Below, one piece after another: positions 1 through 6,882 of a stretch of DNA of 64,000 bases. The position numbers were made by a program, and so were the translations under genes. The notes beneath the pieces were generated by a model. The model worked only from the letters and a program-made list of their open reading frames with translations. It made no database searches and was not told where the DNA came from. This stretch comes from a virus: positions 21,775-85,774 of the IMG/VR virus record IMGVR_UViG_3300005466_000026; one strand, given 5' to 3'. Every line of letters starts with the position of its first letter. Within the stretch, counting starts at the first letter, position 1.

Positions 1-109
1 CCAGAAGGCGGGCATCCAGAAGAAGGAGGTTCGGGTCAGCGCCGGATCCGGCACCGGAATGGGAATGATGGACGCCGACAGGATCAAGATCAAGAGGGAG
101 ATAGAGTGA
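1..109 (+). CDS. C-terminal end of an unidentified protein
   Basis: Thirty-five codons run open from the window edge to a TGA whose final A is the first base of the next ATG. The tail has a Gly/Met patch (SGTGMGMM) and then alternating basic and acidic residues (DRIKIKREIE). The rest of the gene is outside the window, so no family can be assigned. The one-base stop/start overlap points to coupled translation with the next gene. Confidence 0.6.
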   Translation, partial: QKAGIQKKEVRVSAGSGTGMGMMDADRIKIKREIE

Positions 110-384
110 TGCCGGACGTAGTCTTCAGACAGATAACGATGCAGCAGCAGCGTCTGCCGGACGGGACTCTCAGACTAGTAGTTCTGGGCAGATGGCCGTC
201 GCACGTCAGAGCAGCGCTGAGTTTTCTCAGCGGGAGCTACGTGACCGTCGAGGAAGACGGCTGCGTCAAGATCACCGTCGACAACGGATGGGCGAGGTAC
301 CGACCGATGAAGAGTCAGCCGAGCGACGCGTCCTACATGCAGCTCGAGAGAGTGGCGTACGAGAACAGAGGAGAGCAGAGATGA
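109..384 (+). CDS. Hypothetical 91-aa protein
   Basis: I do not recognise a family. The 91-residue product alternates short beta-like stretches (TLRLVVLGRW, YVTVEEDGCVKITV) and has no membrane segment or cysteine motif. I chose the ATG at 109, which overlaps the upstream stop, over the GTG one codon earlier. It ends inside the start of the Tat-signal gene (TGA overlapping ATG at 381), so it is part of the rightward operon. Confidence 0.65.
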   Translation: MPDVVFRQITMQQQRLPDGTLRLVVLGRWPSHVRAALSFLSGSYVTVEEDGCVKITVDNGWARYRPMKSQPSDASYMQLERVAYENRGEQR

Positions 385-839
385 CCGAAACTAGCAGAAG
401 AGAGTTCATCCAGTATCTGGCCTGCGTGGCCGCAGCGTCCTCGCCGCTTCCGGCGACGGCGGAGGCGTTCGCGCAGTACTACGAGGCCAACACTCCGCAC
501 GTCGACAGGCTGGTGGCCGTCGACGAGATCTTCCTGTCGGGGACTGCGAGCAGAGGATTCCCGCTGATATTCGATCTGTTCAAGAACGACAAGATGGTGG
601 TGCCCTACGCGATCAATCTGTTCGGCGGCATCATGAGAATATACTTCGGACCAGACCAGAAGATCGTGGCCGGAGAGAGCGACATATTCTGGCAGATGCG
701 CAGGATCGGCGGTCTGGAGTTCGACGACGACGAGTTCTCCTTCAGTCACGTCGTCGGACACGTGACCTACATCGGCATGGACAAGGTCAGACGCTACGCT
801 CAGTTCACCAAGCCGCAGGGCTCAATCATAGACCCGTAG
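381..839 (+). CDS. Protein with a twin-arginine (Tat) signal-like N-terminus
   Basis: The 152-residue product starts with SRREF at residues 5-9, a good match to the S/T-R-R-x-F Tat motif. An Ala-rich hydrophobic stretch follows (about 11-21), then an ATAEA-type cleavage region near residue 29. This suggests export of a folded protein by the host Tat pathway. The mature part has no cysteine motif or catalytic signature I recognise; it has acidic runs (FDDDEF) and a His pair near the C-terminus (SHVVGH). A cytoplasmic protein with a chance RR pair is the alternative. The ATG overlaps the preceding stop. Confidence 0.7.
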   Translation: MTETSRREFIQYLACVAAASSPLPATAEAFAQYYEANTPHVDRLVAVDEIFLSGTASRGFPLIFDLFKNDKMVVPYAINLFGGIMRIYFGPDQKIVAGESDIFWQMRRIGGLEFDDDEFSFSHVVGHVTYIGMDKVRRYAQFTKPQGSIIDP

Positions 840-849
840 GAGAAGCGCC

Positions 850-1275
850 GTGATACTCAGAACGTGCACGCTGCAGGACGCCCCTCTGCTGGAGGCCTGG
901 GATCCCGAGGGCGAGATGTGGGTCGGGGACAAGACGGAGTTTCTGGCTGACAGGGTCGGCGATCGTAATCTCTGCATGCTCGTCGGCGAGAACGCGGTCG
1001 GCAGATATCCTCTCGCGTGGGGAGCGATCAAGCTGGAGCCAGACTGCTTCGTCCTCGCGTGGTTCGTCGCGCCGCTGTTTCGTCGGTCTGGACGCGGTCT
1101 CAAGCTGGCCAGGATGCTGGTCGACATGGTAGAAGACAGCTACGGACCTATCAAGGCTAGGATCAACGCGAACCGTCCCTACTCCGAGCGGATAGCCGTT
1201 CGTCTCGGGATGGTGCCGGAGGGCGGACTGCTGGAGACCGGAGAGAAGTGGTGGGTGCTGAGAGGGAGGTCGTGA
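850..1275 (+). CDS. GNAT-family N-acetyltransferase-like protein
   Basis: The 141 residues follow the GNAT order: an N-terminal strand-helix, a central strand pair (CFVLAWFVAPLFRRSGRG) in which RRSGRG resembles the acetyl-CoA-binding R/Q-x-x-G-x-G/A loop, then an alpha helix and a C-terminal NRPYSERIAVRLGM segment typical of the last helix and strand. It would transfer an acetyl group from acetyl-CoA to an amine; the substrate is unknown. Start is GTG at 850, placed 5-9 bases after an AGGAGAAG ribosome-binding site. Phage GNAT proteins can modify host proteins or act late in DNA hypermodification; neither is shown here. Confidence 0.7.
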   Translation: MILRTCTLQDAPLLEAWDPEGEMWVGDKTEFLADRVGDRNLCMLVGENAVGRYPLAWGAIKLEPDCFVLAWFVAPLFRRSGRGLKLARMLVDMVEDSYGPIKARINANRPYSERIAVRLGMVPEGGLLETGEKWWVLRGRS

Positions 1276-1595
1276 TGGGACACCAGCCGAGACCCAGACT
1301 CAGCGAGTACGGAAACCTGATGCCGCAGCCTGCTCCAGGATCCGAGGAGGAGAGATGGCAGAAGATCTACCAGCGTAGAAGAGACGTTCTTGCTGCCGTC
1401 ATCGCCGTCGTGGTCCTGGTCGTGCTGGTGGGCATCCCGCTGACGATCCTGTTCGAGAAGCAGAGTGAGTACGACAAGTTCCGAGCTGAGAGAACGCTGA
1501 TCAAGATCTGCGCCGACGGCACGCGCATCTACGAGTGGAAGGGAGAGCCTATGCTGAGCGACTTCACGAGAGTCAAGAGGGAGGCGTGCCAGTGA
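1275..1595 (+). CDS. Small protein with one transmembrane segment
   Basis: The 106-residue protein has a basic stretch (KIYQRRRD), one strongly hydrophobic helix (about residues 38-60, VLAAVIAVVVLVVLVGIPL) and a C-terminal soluble tail with two cysteines around CADGTRIYEW. The topology is probably N-in, C-out. I recognise no family. The position and size are compatible with an i-spanin, but no partner lipoprotein lies nested in it, so I do not call it that. The ATG overlaps the GNAT gene stop. Confidence 0.65.
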   Translation: MGHQPRPRLSEYGNLMPQPAPGSEEERWQKIYQRRRDVLAAVIAVVVLVVLVGIPLTILFEKQSEYDKFRAERTLIKICADGTRIYEWKGEPMLSDFTRVKREACQ

Positions 1596-1912
1596 GACAT
1601 CTCAGACTTCTGCATCAGTTCAACAACGACTATCGCCGCAGAGAGTTCCGCGGCAGACAGTGCGTACTTATCTCGACTGCGGCGATCTGGATCGTGACAA
1701 CGCTGATCACCGGCATGGACGTCATGCTCGCGGTAGCCGCGCTGGAGCTGAGCTGCGCGGTCACAGAGGCGCAGCGGTTCCGCAGAACCGGCCAGTACAT
1801 ACAGACGAATGGTCACATCATGGTCGGAGCGTCCGAGCACGACGAGAGACAGAGGCATCTTCTCAGGAGGGGGTTTCAGGATGACTACACCAGAGCGCTC
1901 ACGCGACAGTAA
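1592..1912 (+). CDS. Hypothetical membrane protein, GTG start
   Basis: The GTG at 1592 overlaps the previous TGA (GTGA) and follows a GAGGGAGG ribosome-binding site. The 106 residues include a basic N-terminus (NDYRRREFRGR) and one or two hydrophobic segments (VLISTAAIWIVTTLITGM, then VMLAVAALELSCAV), so it is probably an inner-membrane hairpin protein. Its end overlaps the next gene by 32 bases in another frame. Function unknown. Confidence 0.6.
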   Translation: MRHLRLLHQFNNDYRRREFRGRQCVLISTAAIWIVTTLITGMDVMLAVAALELSCAVTEAQRFRRTGQYIQTNGHIMVGASEHDERQRHLLRRGFQDDYTRALTRQ

Positions 1913-2042
1913 CCTGCCGGCGAGAATCCTGACGATGGTCATGATCCTAGTGATAGTAGCCATCATGCTCCAGCTCAAGAGAGTCGAGACGCTGGTGCAC
2001 AAGATAGACGAGAGGCTGTTCAACGTGGAGATGGCCAGATGA
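1881..2042 (+). CDS. 53-aa single-pass membrane protein
   Basis: The ATG at 1881 lies behind an AGGAGGGGG ribosome-binding site embedded in the upstream gene. The product has one hydrophobic helix (ARILTMVMILVIVAIML, about residues 14-30) followed by an amphipathic stretch that could form a short coiled coil. No family recognised. Confidence 0.6.
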   Translation: MTTPERSRDSNLPARILTMVMILVIVAIMLQLKRVETLVHKIDERLFNVEMAR

Positions 2043-2257
2043 GCGCAGATCTTCTCACTAACCTAATTCTGATAGCCTCTATCTCGGTGGTCTCGTACTG
2101 CCTCGGTAGAAGAAAGATGCCGAGCGAGCGAACCATGATCGAGCATCTGGTCAAGCTCCGCGCCAGAAGGATGGTGGAGTTCGTGGCCAGATCCAGGATA
2201 GAAGACGAGATAAACGCCAAGGCGATGACTCTGGCAGGGAGGGCATTCAGGTCGTGA
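2039..2257 (+). CDS. 72-aa membrane-anchored protein
   Basis: An N-terminal hydrophobic helix (LLTNLILIASISVVSYCL) is followed by a highly charged helical tail rich in Arg. The ATG overlaps the upstream TGA. It is likely a membrane-anchored cytoplasmic protein of unknown role and belongs to a run of five consecutive tiny membrane proteins. Confidence 0.6.
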   Translation: MSADLLTNLILIASISVVSYCLGRRKMPSERTMIEHLVKLRARRMVEFVARSRIEDEINAKAMTLAGRAFRS

Positions 2258-2346
2258 TGCACGAGATCATGAGAAACCCCTGGATCTACCTCGTGGCAGC
2301 ATTTCTGCTGGGACTTCTGTCCGCGATCATGGGAGTACCGCTGTGA
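2257..2346 (+). CDS. 29-aa hydrophobic peptide
   Basis: A TGATG overlap places the ATG at 2257. The 29 residues are almost entirely one membrane helix (WIYLVAAFLLGLLSAIMGV). It is supported only by the coupled start, the clean reading frame and the similar neighbours; such tiny phage membrane peptides are often unannotated. Confidence 0.5.
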   Translation: MHEIMRNPWIYLVAAFLLGLLSAIMGVPL

Positions 2347-2348
2347 AT

Positions 2349-2453
2349 ATGTCAGATCCAACCGAGTGGCCAGCACTGGCGATAGCCGTAGTCTGCATGG
2401 GTACGGTCGCGATAGTGCTACTGCTCATACTCAAGTACGGAGCCGCAGGATGA
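2349..2453 (+). CDS. 34-aa single-pass membrane peptide
   Basis: The ATG lies two bases after the previous stop. The product is a short polar N-terminus (MSDPTEWP), a membrane helix (ALAIAVVCMGTVAIVLLLIL) and a KYGAAG tail. It ends in an ATGA overlap with the next gene. Function unknown. Confidence 0.5.
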   Translation: MSDPTEWPALAIAVVCMGTVAIVLLLILKYGAAG

Positions 2454-2722
2454 CGCTAGAAGAGGAGACTCTGCTCGAGAGAGTGATCGAGCGAATGACG
2501 TGGAAGGAGATACACGCCTATCAGGCCGAGATGCAGAAGGGACAGTCCATCTACGAGGACGCCGGAGGCTTCCTCATGCGCGGTCTGCGCAGGCTGTTCG
2601 GTCTCAAGGAGGTGCGCTACCCGGAGATCATCAACTACCAGAACGCCGCGCGAGCGATGGTGCGCAGCCTCAAGGACCGAGAGTCCCACAAGAAGCCCAA
2701 CAAGAGAAAGTCTAGGCGATGA
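2450..2722 (+). CDS. Hypothetical 90-aa basic helical protein
   Basis: A soluble, helix-rich protein beginning TLEEETLLERVIERMTWKEI and ending in a strongly basic tail (SHKKPNKRKSRR) that could bind nucleic acid. No family recognised. The ATG overlaps the preceding membrane-peptide stop, and its own stop overlaps the methyltransferase start at 2719. Confidence 0.65.
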   Translation: MTLEEETLLERVIERMTWKEIHAYQAEMQKGQSIYEDAGGFLMRGLRRLFGLKEVRYPEIINYQNAARAMVRSLKDRESHKKPNKRKSRR

Positions 2723-3489
2723 CTCATCAGGTCAAGAAGGCCGTCTGCTCCGTCTGCATGAAGGATCTAGACCGCAGCGTGCCGATAGACGCGGAGGAGA
2801 TTACGTGCTTCTTCTGCTGCCAGATACGCGGCGACCCGATAGAGATCGCGAAGAAGTACTCCAAGGGTGGTCGCGCTCGTCTCCAGTGCACGGTGGACGC
2901 AATTCGCAGCGCGAACCACCTCAAGCTGGACGGCGACTTCGTGGAGTGCGGAGTCTGGATGGGCGGTCACGTCATGCTGGCTAGGATGCTCAGCCCTGAT
3001 CGGCGATGCTGGCTCTACGACACGTTCGAGGGGATGCCTCCCCCGGGACCGCACGACATCAAGCACAACAAGCCGGGGGACAATCCGTACCGTGCGTCTG
3101 CGCACATGGCCCGCAAGAACGGACTGCCGATGTCGAGAGCTCCCATAGATCAGGTTATGGACGCGTTCCGGAGCGAGGGGCTGATGGACGACAAGAAGAT
3201 GAGATTCGTGCCCGGACTGGTGGAGGCGACGCTGCTGATGCCGGAGAACCTCCCGGACAAGATCTCGGTGCTTCGCCTGGACACGGACTGGCACGACAGC
3301 ACCAAGATGGAGCTGGAGGTTCTGTATCCTAGGCTGCAGCGCGGCGGCTATCTGATCATCGACGACTTCGGGCACTGGGAGGGCGCGAGGAAGGCGACGA
3401 AGGACTACTTCGCGGCGCACAAGATGGACTTCGGTCGCCTGCGTCACGTCGACTACACCTGCGTCTACTGGATCAAGGGAGAGACGTGA
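2719..3489 (+). CDS. TylF/macrocin-type O-methyltransferase with N-terminal zinc ribbon
   Basis: The middle and C-terminal part matches the TylF family (SAM-dependent sugar O-methyltransferases): DGDFVECGVWMGG is the SAM-binding motif I region, WLYDTFEGMP follows it, and LRLDTDWHDST with GGYLIIDDFGHW are the metal-binding and late motifs. Before this, residues 10-35 hold two cysteine pairs (CSVC and CFFCC), which resemble a zinc ribbon not usual for TylF proteins. The expected role is methylation of a sugar or small metabolite; a phage might use it on surface glycan or on modified DNA. The length of 256 is normal for the family. Start overlaps the upstream stop. Confidence 0.8.
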   Translation: MTHQVKKAVCSVCMKDLDRSVPIDAEEITCFFCCQIRGDPIEIAKKYSKGGRARLQCTVDAIRSANHLKLDGDFVECGVWMGGHVMLARMLSPDRRCWLYDTFEGMPPPGPHDIKHNKPGDNPYRASAHMARKNGLPMSRAPIDQVMDAFRSEGLMDDKKMRFVPGLVEATLLMPENLPDKISVLRLDTDWHDSTKMELEVLYPRLQRGGYLIIDDFGHWEGARKATKDYFAAHKMDFGRLRHVDYTCVYWIKGET

Positions 3490-3632
3490 TGAGCAGCACC
3501 TTCGTCTGGATCGCGACTGGAATGTACGTCGCGCAGGCTTTGGTGTATGCTCTGGAGGGCAGATATCCGCACGTCGCTATCATGGCCGGTTACGTTCTGG
3601 CCAACGTCGGGATAATCTGGAGCGTCAGCTAG
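3489..3632 (+). CDS. 47-aa membrane protein
   Basis: A TGATG overlap sets the ATG. The 47 residues are largely hydrophobic with two short helices (FVWIATGMYVAQALVYAL and VAIMAGYVLANVGIIW) joined by EGRYPH, suggesting a membrane hairpin. No family recognised. A strong AGGAGGAGA ribosome-binding site for the next gene starts directly at its stop. Confidence 0.55.
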   Translation: MSSTFVWIATGMYVAQALVYALEGRYPHVAIMAGYVLANVGIIWSVS

Positions 3633-3645
3633 GAGGAGAAGAGAG

Positions 3646-3852
3646 ATGGCGAAGCTGCAGGTAGAGGACCTAGAGGTCGGCGACCGCGTGACGCACGCCA
3701 GCGCGGGCGACGGCACCGTCAAGAGGAAGGAGCTCAACAGCGTCACGGTCGTGTACGACATGCTCGATAAAGACGGCATACCGTTCACCTCCAGATACGA
3801 GCGCGAGTGGCTCGCGGAGTACGACTTCCTGACCAAGAAGGAGGGTTTCTAA
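3646..3852 (+). CDS. Hypothetical 68-aa SH3-like/CarD-like small protein
   Basis: The sequence VGDRVTHASAGDGTVKR resembles the KOW/CarD-like beta-barrel start (a D-x-V-x-H-x-x-x-G-x-G-x-V pattern), followed by more beta strands and a YEREW segment. Related small barrels in RNA-polymerase-binding proteins exist, but the similarity is too short to assign function. The ribosome-binding site AGGAGGAGAAGAG is strong. Confidence 0.6.
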   Translation: MAKLQVEDLEVGDRVTHASAGDGTVKRKELNSVTVVYDMLDKDGIPFTSRYEREWLAEYDFLTKKEGF

Positions 3853-4373
3853 TGACCAAGAGAGTCTACATACTGTTCGGCGGCATCTGGAGCTGGGACG
3901 GCGTCGCCACGTCCGCGGGAATGAACATTCTGGCGTCGAAGCTGGCTGCGCTGCCGGACGTCGTCGTCAAGAGCTACTCGTGGGCGGACTACAAGCGATG
4001 CTTCGCCGACCAGAACACAGAGGTCAAGGCGAAGGACAAGATGATCGGGATCGGGTACTCCGGCGGCGGACCGCACATGACGATGATCGCGAACATGATG
4101 AGCCCCTACCGAGAAGTCATGGATCTCATGGTGCTGTACGATCCGTCGCCTCCGCAGTGGATGCAGCGAATTCACGGAAACGTGAAGCGAGCAGTCTGCT
4201 ACCAGAACGAGTCGCCGACTTGGTTCATCTATCCTCTCGGCGCGGCCAAGCTGGAGGCGGCCAGCGACGGACCGAAGATCGAGGTCGTGCCGCTGAACAT
4301 GAACCATCTGGCCGTGCAGTACGACACCGTCCTGCACGACAAGACGGTCGAGTACGTGAGGGCAGTCCGATGA
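3852..4373 (+). CDS. Alpha/beta-hydrolase-like (lipase/thioesterase-like) protein
   Basis: The 173-residue protein opens with a beta strand and loop typical of the fold (VYILFGGIWSWDGVATSAGM). It has a nucleophile-elbow-like GIGYSGGG near residue 73, LYDPSPP at the position of an acid residue, and a late His in NMNHLAVQYD. These give a plausible Ser-Asp-His triad. It is shorter than ordinary esterases (200-300 residues). Substrate unknown. It is coupled to both neighbours (TAATG at the start, ATGA at the end). Confidence 0.6.
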   Translation: MTKRVYILFGGIWSWDGVATSAGMNILASKLAALPDVVVKSYSWADYKRCFADQNTEVKAKDKMIGIGYSGGGPHMTMIANMMSPYREVMDLMVLYDPSPPQWMQRIHGNVKRAVCYQNESPTWFIYPLGAAKLEAASDGPKIEVVPLNMNHLAVQYDTVLHDKTVEYVRAVR

Positions 4374-5704
4374 GAAGCGATCCGTATCAGACGAGAGCTC
4401 GCGAGCTCTGCTTGGCAGCGGGCGTAGACCCGGACAGCCGCGTCGGCGAAGGCCGAGGAATGCCTGCGTGGTGCGCGTACAGAGACGCCGCGAGAAAGGA
4501 GCACGTCGCAGCGGAGGCGTCCAAGACGGCCGCGGAGATAGCCGTCAAGCCGCAGGATCCCAGGTACAGGGACAGTCCTCTGCGCGTCTTCGGAGAGCAC
4601 GACGACAACACCATCAACCAGATGAAGAACTGCATGAGCGTGGGCAACGCCGTCGCAGGAGTGATCTGCGCCGACGGACATCTGGGCTACGCTCAGCCCG
4701 TCGGCGGCGTGATAGCCTACGAGAAGCAGATCAGCATCAGCGGCGTCGGCTTCGACATCGGCTGCGGAAACATGGCGGCTCGTCTGGACGTTCCCTACTC
4801 GCAGATCAAGGACCGCGTCGGTCCACTGCTGAGGGATATCCAGAAGGTGATATCGTTCGGCGTCGGCAGAACCAACGACGAGCGTGTGGAGCACGCCCTC
4901 CTCGACGACTCCGAGGCGTGGAGAGAGGCCGACAGGGAGGACTACCGCCAGAAGGCGGCAGCTCAGCTCGGCACCGTCGGGTCGGGTAATCACTACGTGG
5001 ATCTCCTGCGAGACGAGGACGGCCTCGTGTGGATAGGAGTTCACTTCGGCAGCAGAGGCCTCGGTCACAGCAGCGCGACCAAGTATCTCAAGGCTGCAGG
5101 AGGCAAGGACGGCATGAACGTTCCGCCCGCAGTGATAGACGAGGACAGCGAGCTCGGTCGGCGCTACATAGCCGCGATGGAGCTGGCCGGACGCTACGCC
5201 TACGCAGGACGCGAGTGGGTCGTCGAGCGAGTTCGCCGAATGATCGGCGGGAACGTTCTCGACACGATCCACAATCACCACAACTACGCCTGGAGGGAGC
5301 GTCACGGAGACAGGGATCTCTGGGTCGTTCGCAAGGGCGCGACGCCAGCATTCCCCGGTCAGCGCGGCTTCGTCGGCGGATCCATGGGCGACGACGCGGT
5401 GATACTCGAGGGAGTCGACAGCCAGGAGGCCAAGGACTCTCTCTACTCCACCATCCACGGAGCTGGCAGGCTGTTCGGCCGCAAGGAGGCCAAGCGACGC
5501 TTCAGCAGGCAGGAGATGGACGCGTGGCTGACGGCGCGAGGCGTGACGCTGGTGGGAGCAGATCTCGACGAGAGTCCTATGGCCTATCGCAGACTGCCGG
5601 ACGTGCTCAAGCATCACTCGCAGTCGGTCAGAGTGCTGCACACGCTGCGACCATTCGCCGTCGCGATGGCGGGAGCGGGCGAGTTTGATCCGTTCAGGGA
5701 CTAG
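4370..5704 (+). CDS. rtcB: RtcB-type RNA-splicing ligase
   Basis: RtcB joins RNA 2',3'-cyclic-phosphate or 3'-phosphate ends to 5'-OH ends using GTP and Mn2+. The 444 residues carry the family motifs in order: ADGHLGYAQPVGG (101-113), GVGFDIGCGN with the metal-binding Cys (125-134), GTVGSGNHY (201-209), GVHFGSRGLGH (223-233), HNHHNYA (301-307), RKGATPA (321-327), GGSMG (336-340), and STIHGAGR with the guanylylated His at 363. All expected ligands seem present, so it is probably active. In phages it could repair tRNAs cut by host anticodon nucleases. No archease partner is visible nearby. The start overlaps the upstream stop. Confidence 0.95.
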   Translation: MRSDPYQTRARELCLAAGVDPDSRVGEGRGMPAWCAYRDAARKEHVAAEASKTAAEIAVKPQDPRYRDSPLRVFGEHDDNTINQMKNCMSVGNAVAGVICADGHLGYAQPVGGVIAYEKQISISGVGFDIGCGNMAARLDVPYSQIKDRVGPLLRDIQKVISFGVGRTNDERVEHALLDDSEAWREADREDYRQKAAAQLGTVGSGNHYVDLLRDEDGLVWIGVHFGSRGLGHSSATKYLKAAGGKDGMNVPPAVIDEDSELGRRYIAAMELAGRYAYAGREWVVERVRRMIGGNVLDTIHNHHNYAWRERHGDRDLWVVRKGATPAFPGQRGFVGGSMGDDAVILEGVDSQEAKDSLYSTIHGAGRLFGRKEAKRRFSRQEMDAWLTARGVTLVGADLDESPMAYRRLPDVLKHHSQSVRVLHTLRPFAVAMAGAGEFDPFRD

Positions 5705-5708
5705 AGAC

Positions 5709-5813
5709 ATGGACAAGGTAGACTTCGTCAACTCGTTCGCGTGGCTGTACGTCAGCGTCCTCGTCGCGGCGTCGGTCGGGTTCTTGTCCTGGATAGCGGG
5801 AGGACACAGATGA
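5709..5813 (+). CDS. 34-aa single-pass membrane peptide
   Basis: It starts four bases after the rtcB stop and ends in an ATGA overlap with the next gene. One hydrophobic helix (FAWLYVSVLVAASVGFLSWI) takes up most of the product. No function can be proposed. Confidence 0.5.
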   Translation: MDKVDFVNSFAWLYVSVLVAASVGFLSWIAGGHR

Positions 5814-6001
5814 TCCCAGGTATGGTCTTCAAGTTCAAGCGGTCCGCCGACGGCGGACCCATGACGATCAACGGCGTGACGGTGACGAGAGGCGAGACGC
5901 TGATCATTCGTCACCCAGACGGTCGGCCGGTGGTGGCCGGCGATCTGGAGGCGGGAGTCACGTACGAGGTGGAGAACGGCGTGCTGAGAAGGATAGGCTG
6001 A
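5810..6001 (+). CDS. Hypothetical 63-aa beta-rich protein
   Basis: A small beta-strand-rich protein (TINGVTVTRGETLIIRHPDG, then GVTYEVENGVLRRIG) with no cysteines or membrane segment. I chose the ATG at 5810 because it overlaps the previous stop. No family recognised. Confidence 0.6.
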   Translation: MIPGMVFKFKRSADGGPMTINGVTVTRGETLIIRHPDGRPVVAGDLEAGVTYEVENGVLRRIG

Positions 6002-6003
6002 GG

Positions 6004-6243
6004 ATGAGATGCGCTTGGTGCGGCACGCCGACTCTGACTGCCAAGTCTCACCGTCTTCACACGAAGAACTGCGAGGAGCGCAGATGGTGTCAGACGTGCG
6101 GCTGGTGCGACACTCGCCACACGGACGGTAGTCCGGTCGGTGTCATCTTCTCGGACGGTCCGTTTCAGATAGGACCAGTCTGCGACAGCTTCAAGCCGAA
6201 GCCGCGCCGCTACAGAGTACACGGAAGGAGAGTTAGACTATGA
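6004..6243 (+). CDS. 79-aa zinc-finger-like protein
   Basis: Several closely spaced cysteine pairs (MRCAWC, NCEERRWCQTCGWC, and a later VC) suggest one or two bound zinc ions. The C-terminus is strongly basic (KPKPRRYRVHGRRVRL), compatible with nucleic-acid binding. It is the first of four consecutive small Cys-rich or DNA-binding genes. Function not assigned. Confidence 0.6.
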   Translation: MRCAWCGTPTLTAKSHRLHTKNCEERRWCQTCGWCDTRHTDGSPVGVIFSDGPFQIGPVCDSFKPKPRRYRVHGRRVRL

Positions 6244-6404
6244 GCAAGCGCAAGAGAGGAGGCGCGAGCGTTCCCTGCATCTGCAGCAAGAGCGCTCCCT
6301 CCAGGGTTCTAGACACCAGACGCAGGCAGTCGTCGGTCATTCGGCTGAGAGTCTGCGTCGAGTGCGGCAAGCAGTTCAAGACCAGAGAGAAGAGGGTGTC
6401 GTGA
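6240..6404 (+). CDS. 54-aa NrdR-like zinc-ribbon protein
   Basis: The arrangement CIC...SRVLDTRRRQSSVIRLRVC..CGKQFKTRE closely matches the N-terminal zinc ribbon of the NrdR repressor (two cysteine pairs flanking a R-x-R-R-x-x-C-x-x-C-x-x-x-F-x-T-x-E segment). The ATP-cone domain of true NrdR is missing, so this is a stand-alone ribbon, perhaps a DNA-binding regulator. The CXC rather than CXXC first pair is atypical. The ATG at 6240 overlaps the upstream stop. Confidence 0.6.
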   Translation: MSKRKRGGASVPCICSKSAPSRVLDTRRRQSSVIRLRVCVECGKQFKTREKRVS

Positions 6405-6586
6405 GCGACAGAGTCAGGCTGCTGATCAGCTGCGAGAGGTGCGGCGGGATGAGACTCACCGACTGGAGAGTACTCGAGACGACTCTCGACTGGAGGTACG
6501 TCGAGACCAGCGAGCTCGGCGTCAGGCCTCACAGCCCGGAGACCATGTGCGGCCGATGCCGCAAGCTGGAGAGGAGAGAAGAATGA
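6401..6586 (+). CDS. 61-aa Cys-rich protein, GTG start
   Basis: The GTG overlaps the previous TGA (GTGA). Two cysteine pairs (SCERCGG near the N-terminus, MCGRCRKL near the C-terminus) about 40 residues apart indicate a zinc-binding module. No family recognised. Confidence 0.6.
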   Translation: MSDRVRLLISCERCGGMRLTDWRVLETTLDWRYVETSELGVRPHSPETMCGRCRKLERREE

Positions 6587-6882
6587 AGAAGCGCAACGTC
6601 GTGATCGACGGCTTCAGGACCGCGGTCTCCGTCGAGGACGAGTTCTGGAGAGAGCTAAAGAGAATGGCGGCCAGAGAAAATACCACTCTCGGCGAGCAGG
6701 TGAGACTTGCCAGCTGCGACCTTCCTACTCACAACCGAAGCAGCGCGGTTCGCTGCTACGTCCTCAAGAGAGTCAGGGAAAAGCATGACGATAGACGGCG
6801 GACTGCGGAAGGAGTTCAGGAGACGCATCAGGGACGTCCACTGGCAGACGATCGAGAGGCTCCTGGACAGGGGCGTCCCTGA
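6583..6882 (+). CDS. Ribbon-helix-helix DNA-binding protein (RHH_4-like)
   Basis: Residues 1-67 follow the RHH_4 pattern common in alphaproteobacteria: KKRNVVIDGFRTAVSVEDEF, then W-x-x-L-K-x-x-A and a final SSAVRCYVLKRVRE. Such proteins bind DNA as dimers and act as small repressors. The natural end of the domain is near residue 67. The frame stays open for 32 more residues of low-complexity charged sequence that overlap the next gene by 98 bases. Start is ATGA-coupled to the gene before. Confidence 0.7.
   Translation: MKKRNVVIDGFRTAVSVEDEFWRELKRMAARENTTLGEQVRLASCDLPTHNRSSAVRCYVLKRVREKHDDRRRTAEGVQETHQGRPLADDREAPGQGRP

Noticed and set aside
192-839. Longer start for the Tat-signal gene at 192
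   Set aside because: The extension is the shifted reading of the upstream gene; ATG 381 gives a coupled start and a proper signal peptide.
1275-2453. Spanin or holin cassette among the small membrane proteins
   Set aside because: No lipoprotein partner or nested frame is present, and the real lysis enzymes lie at 36.6-41.2 kb.
4229-5914. 561-codon open frame antisense to rtcB
   Set aside because: It lies fully opposite a gene with all RtcB motifs, has no recognisable domain and crosses several sense genes; it is an effect of the GC-rich codon pattern.
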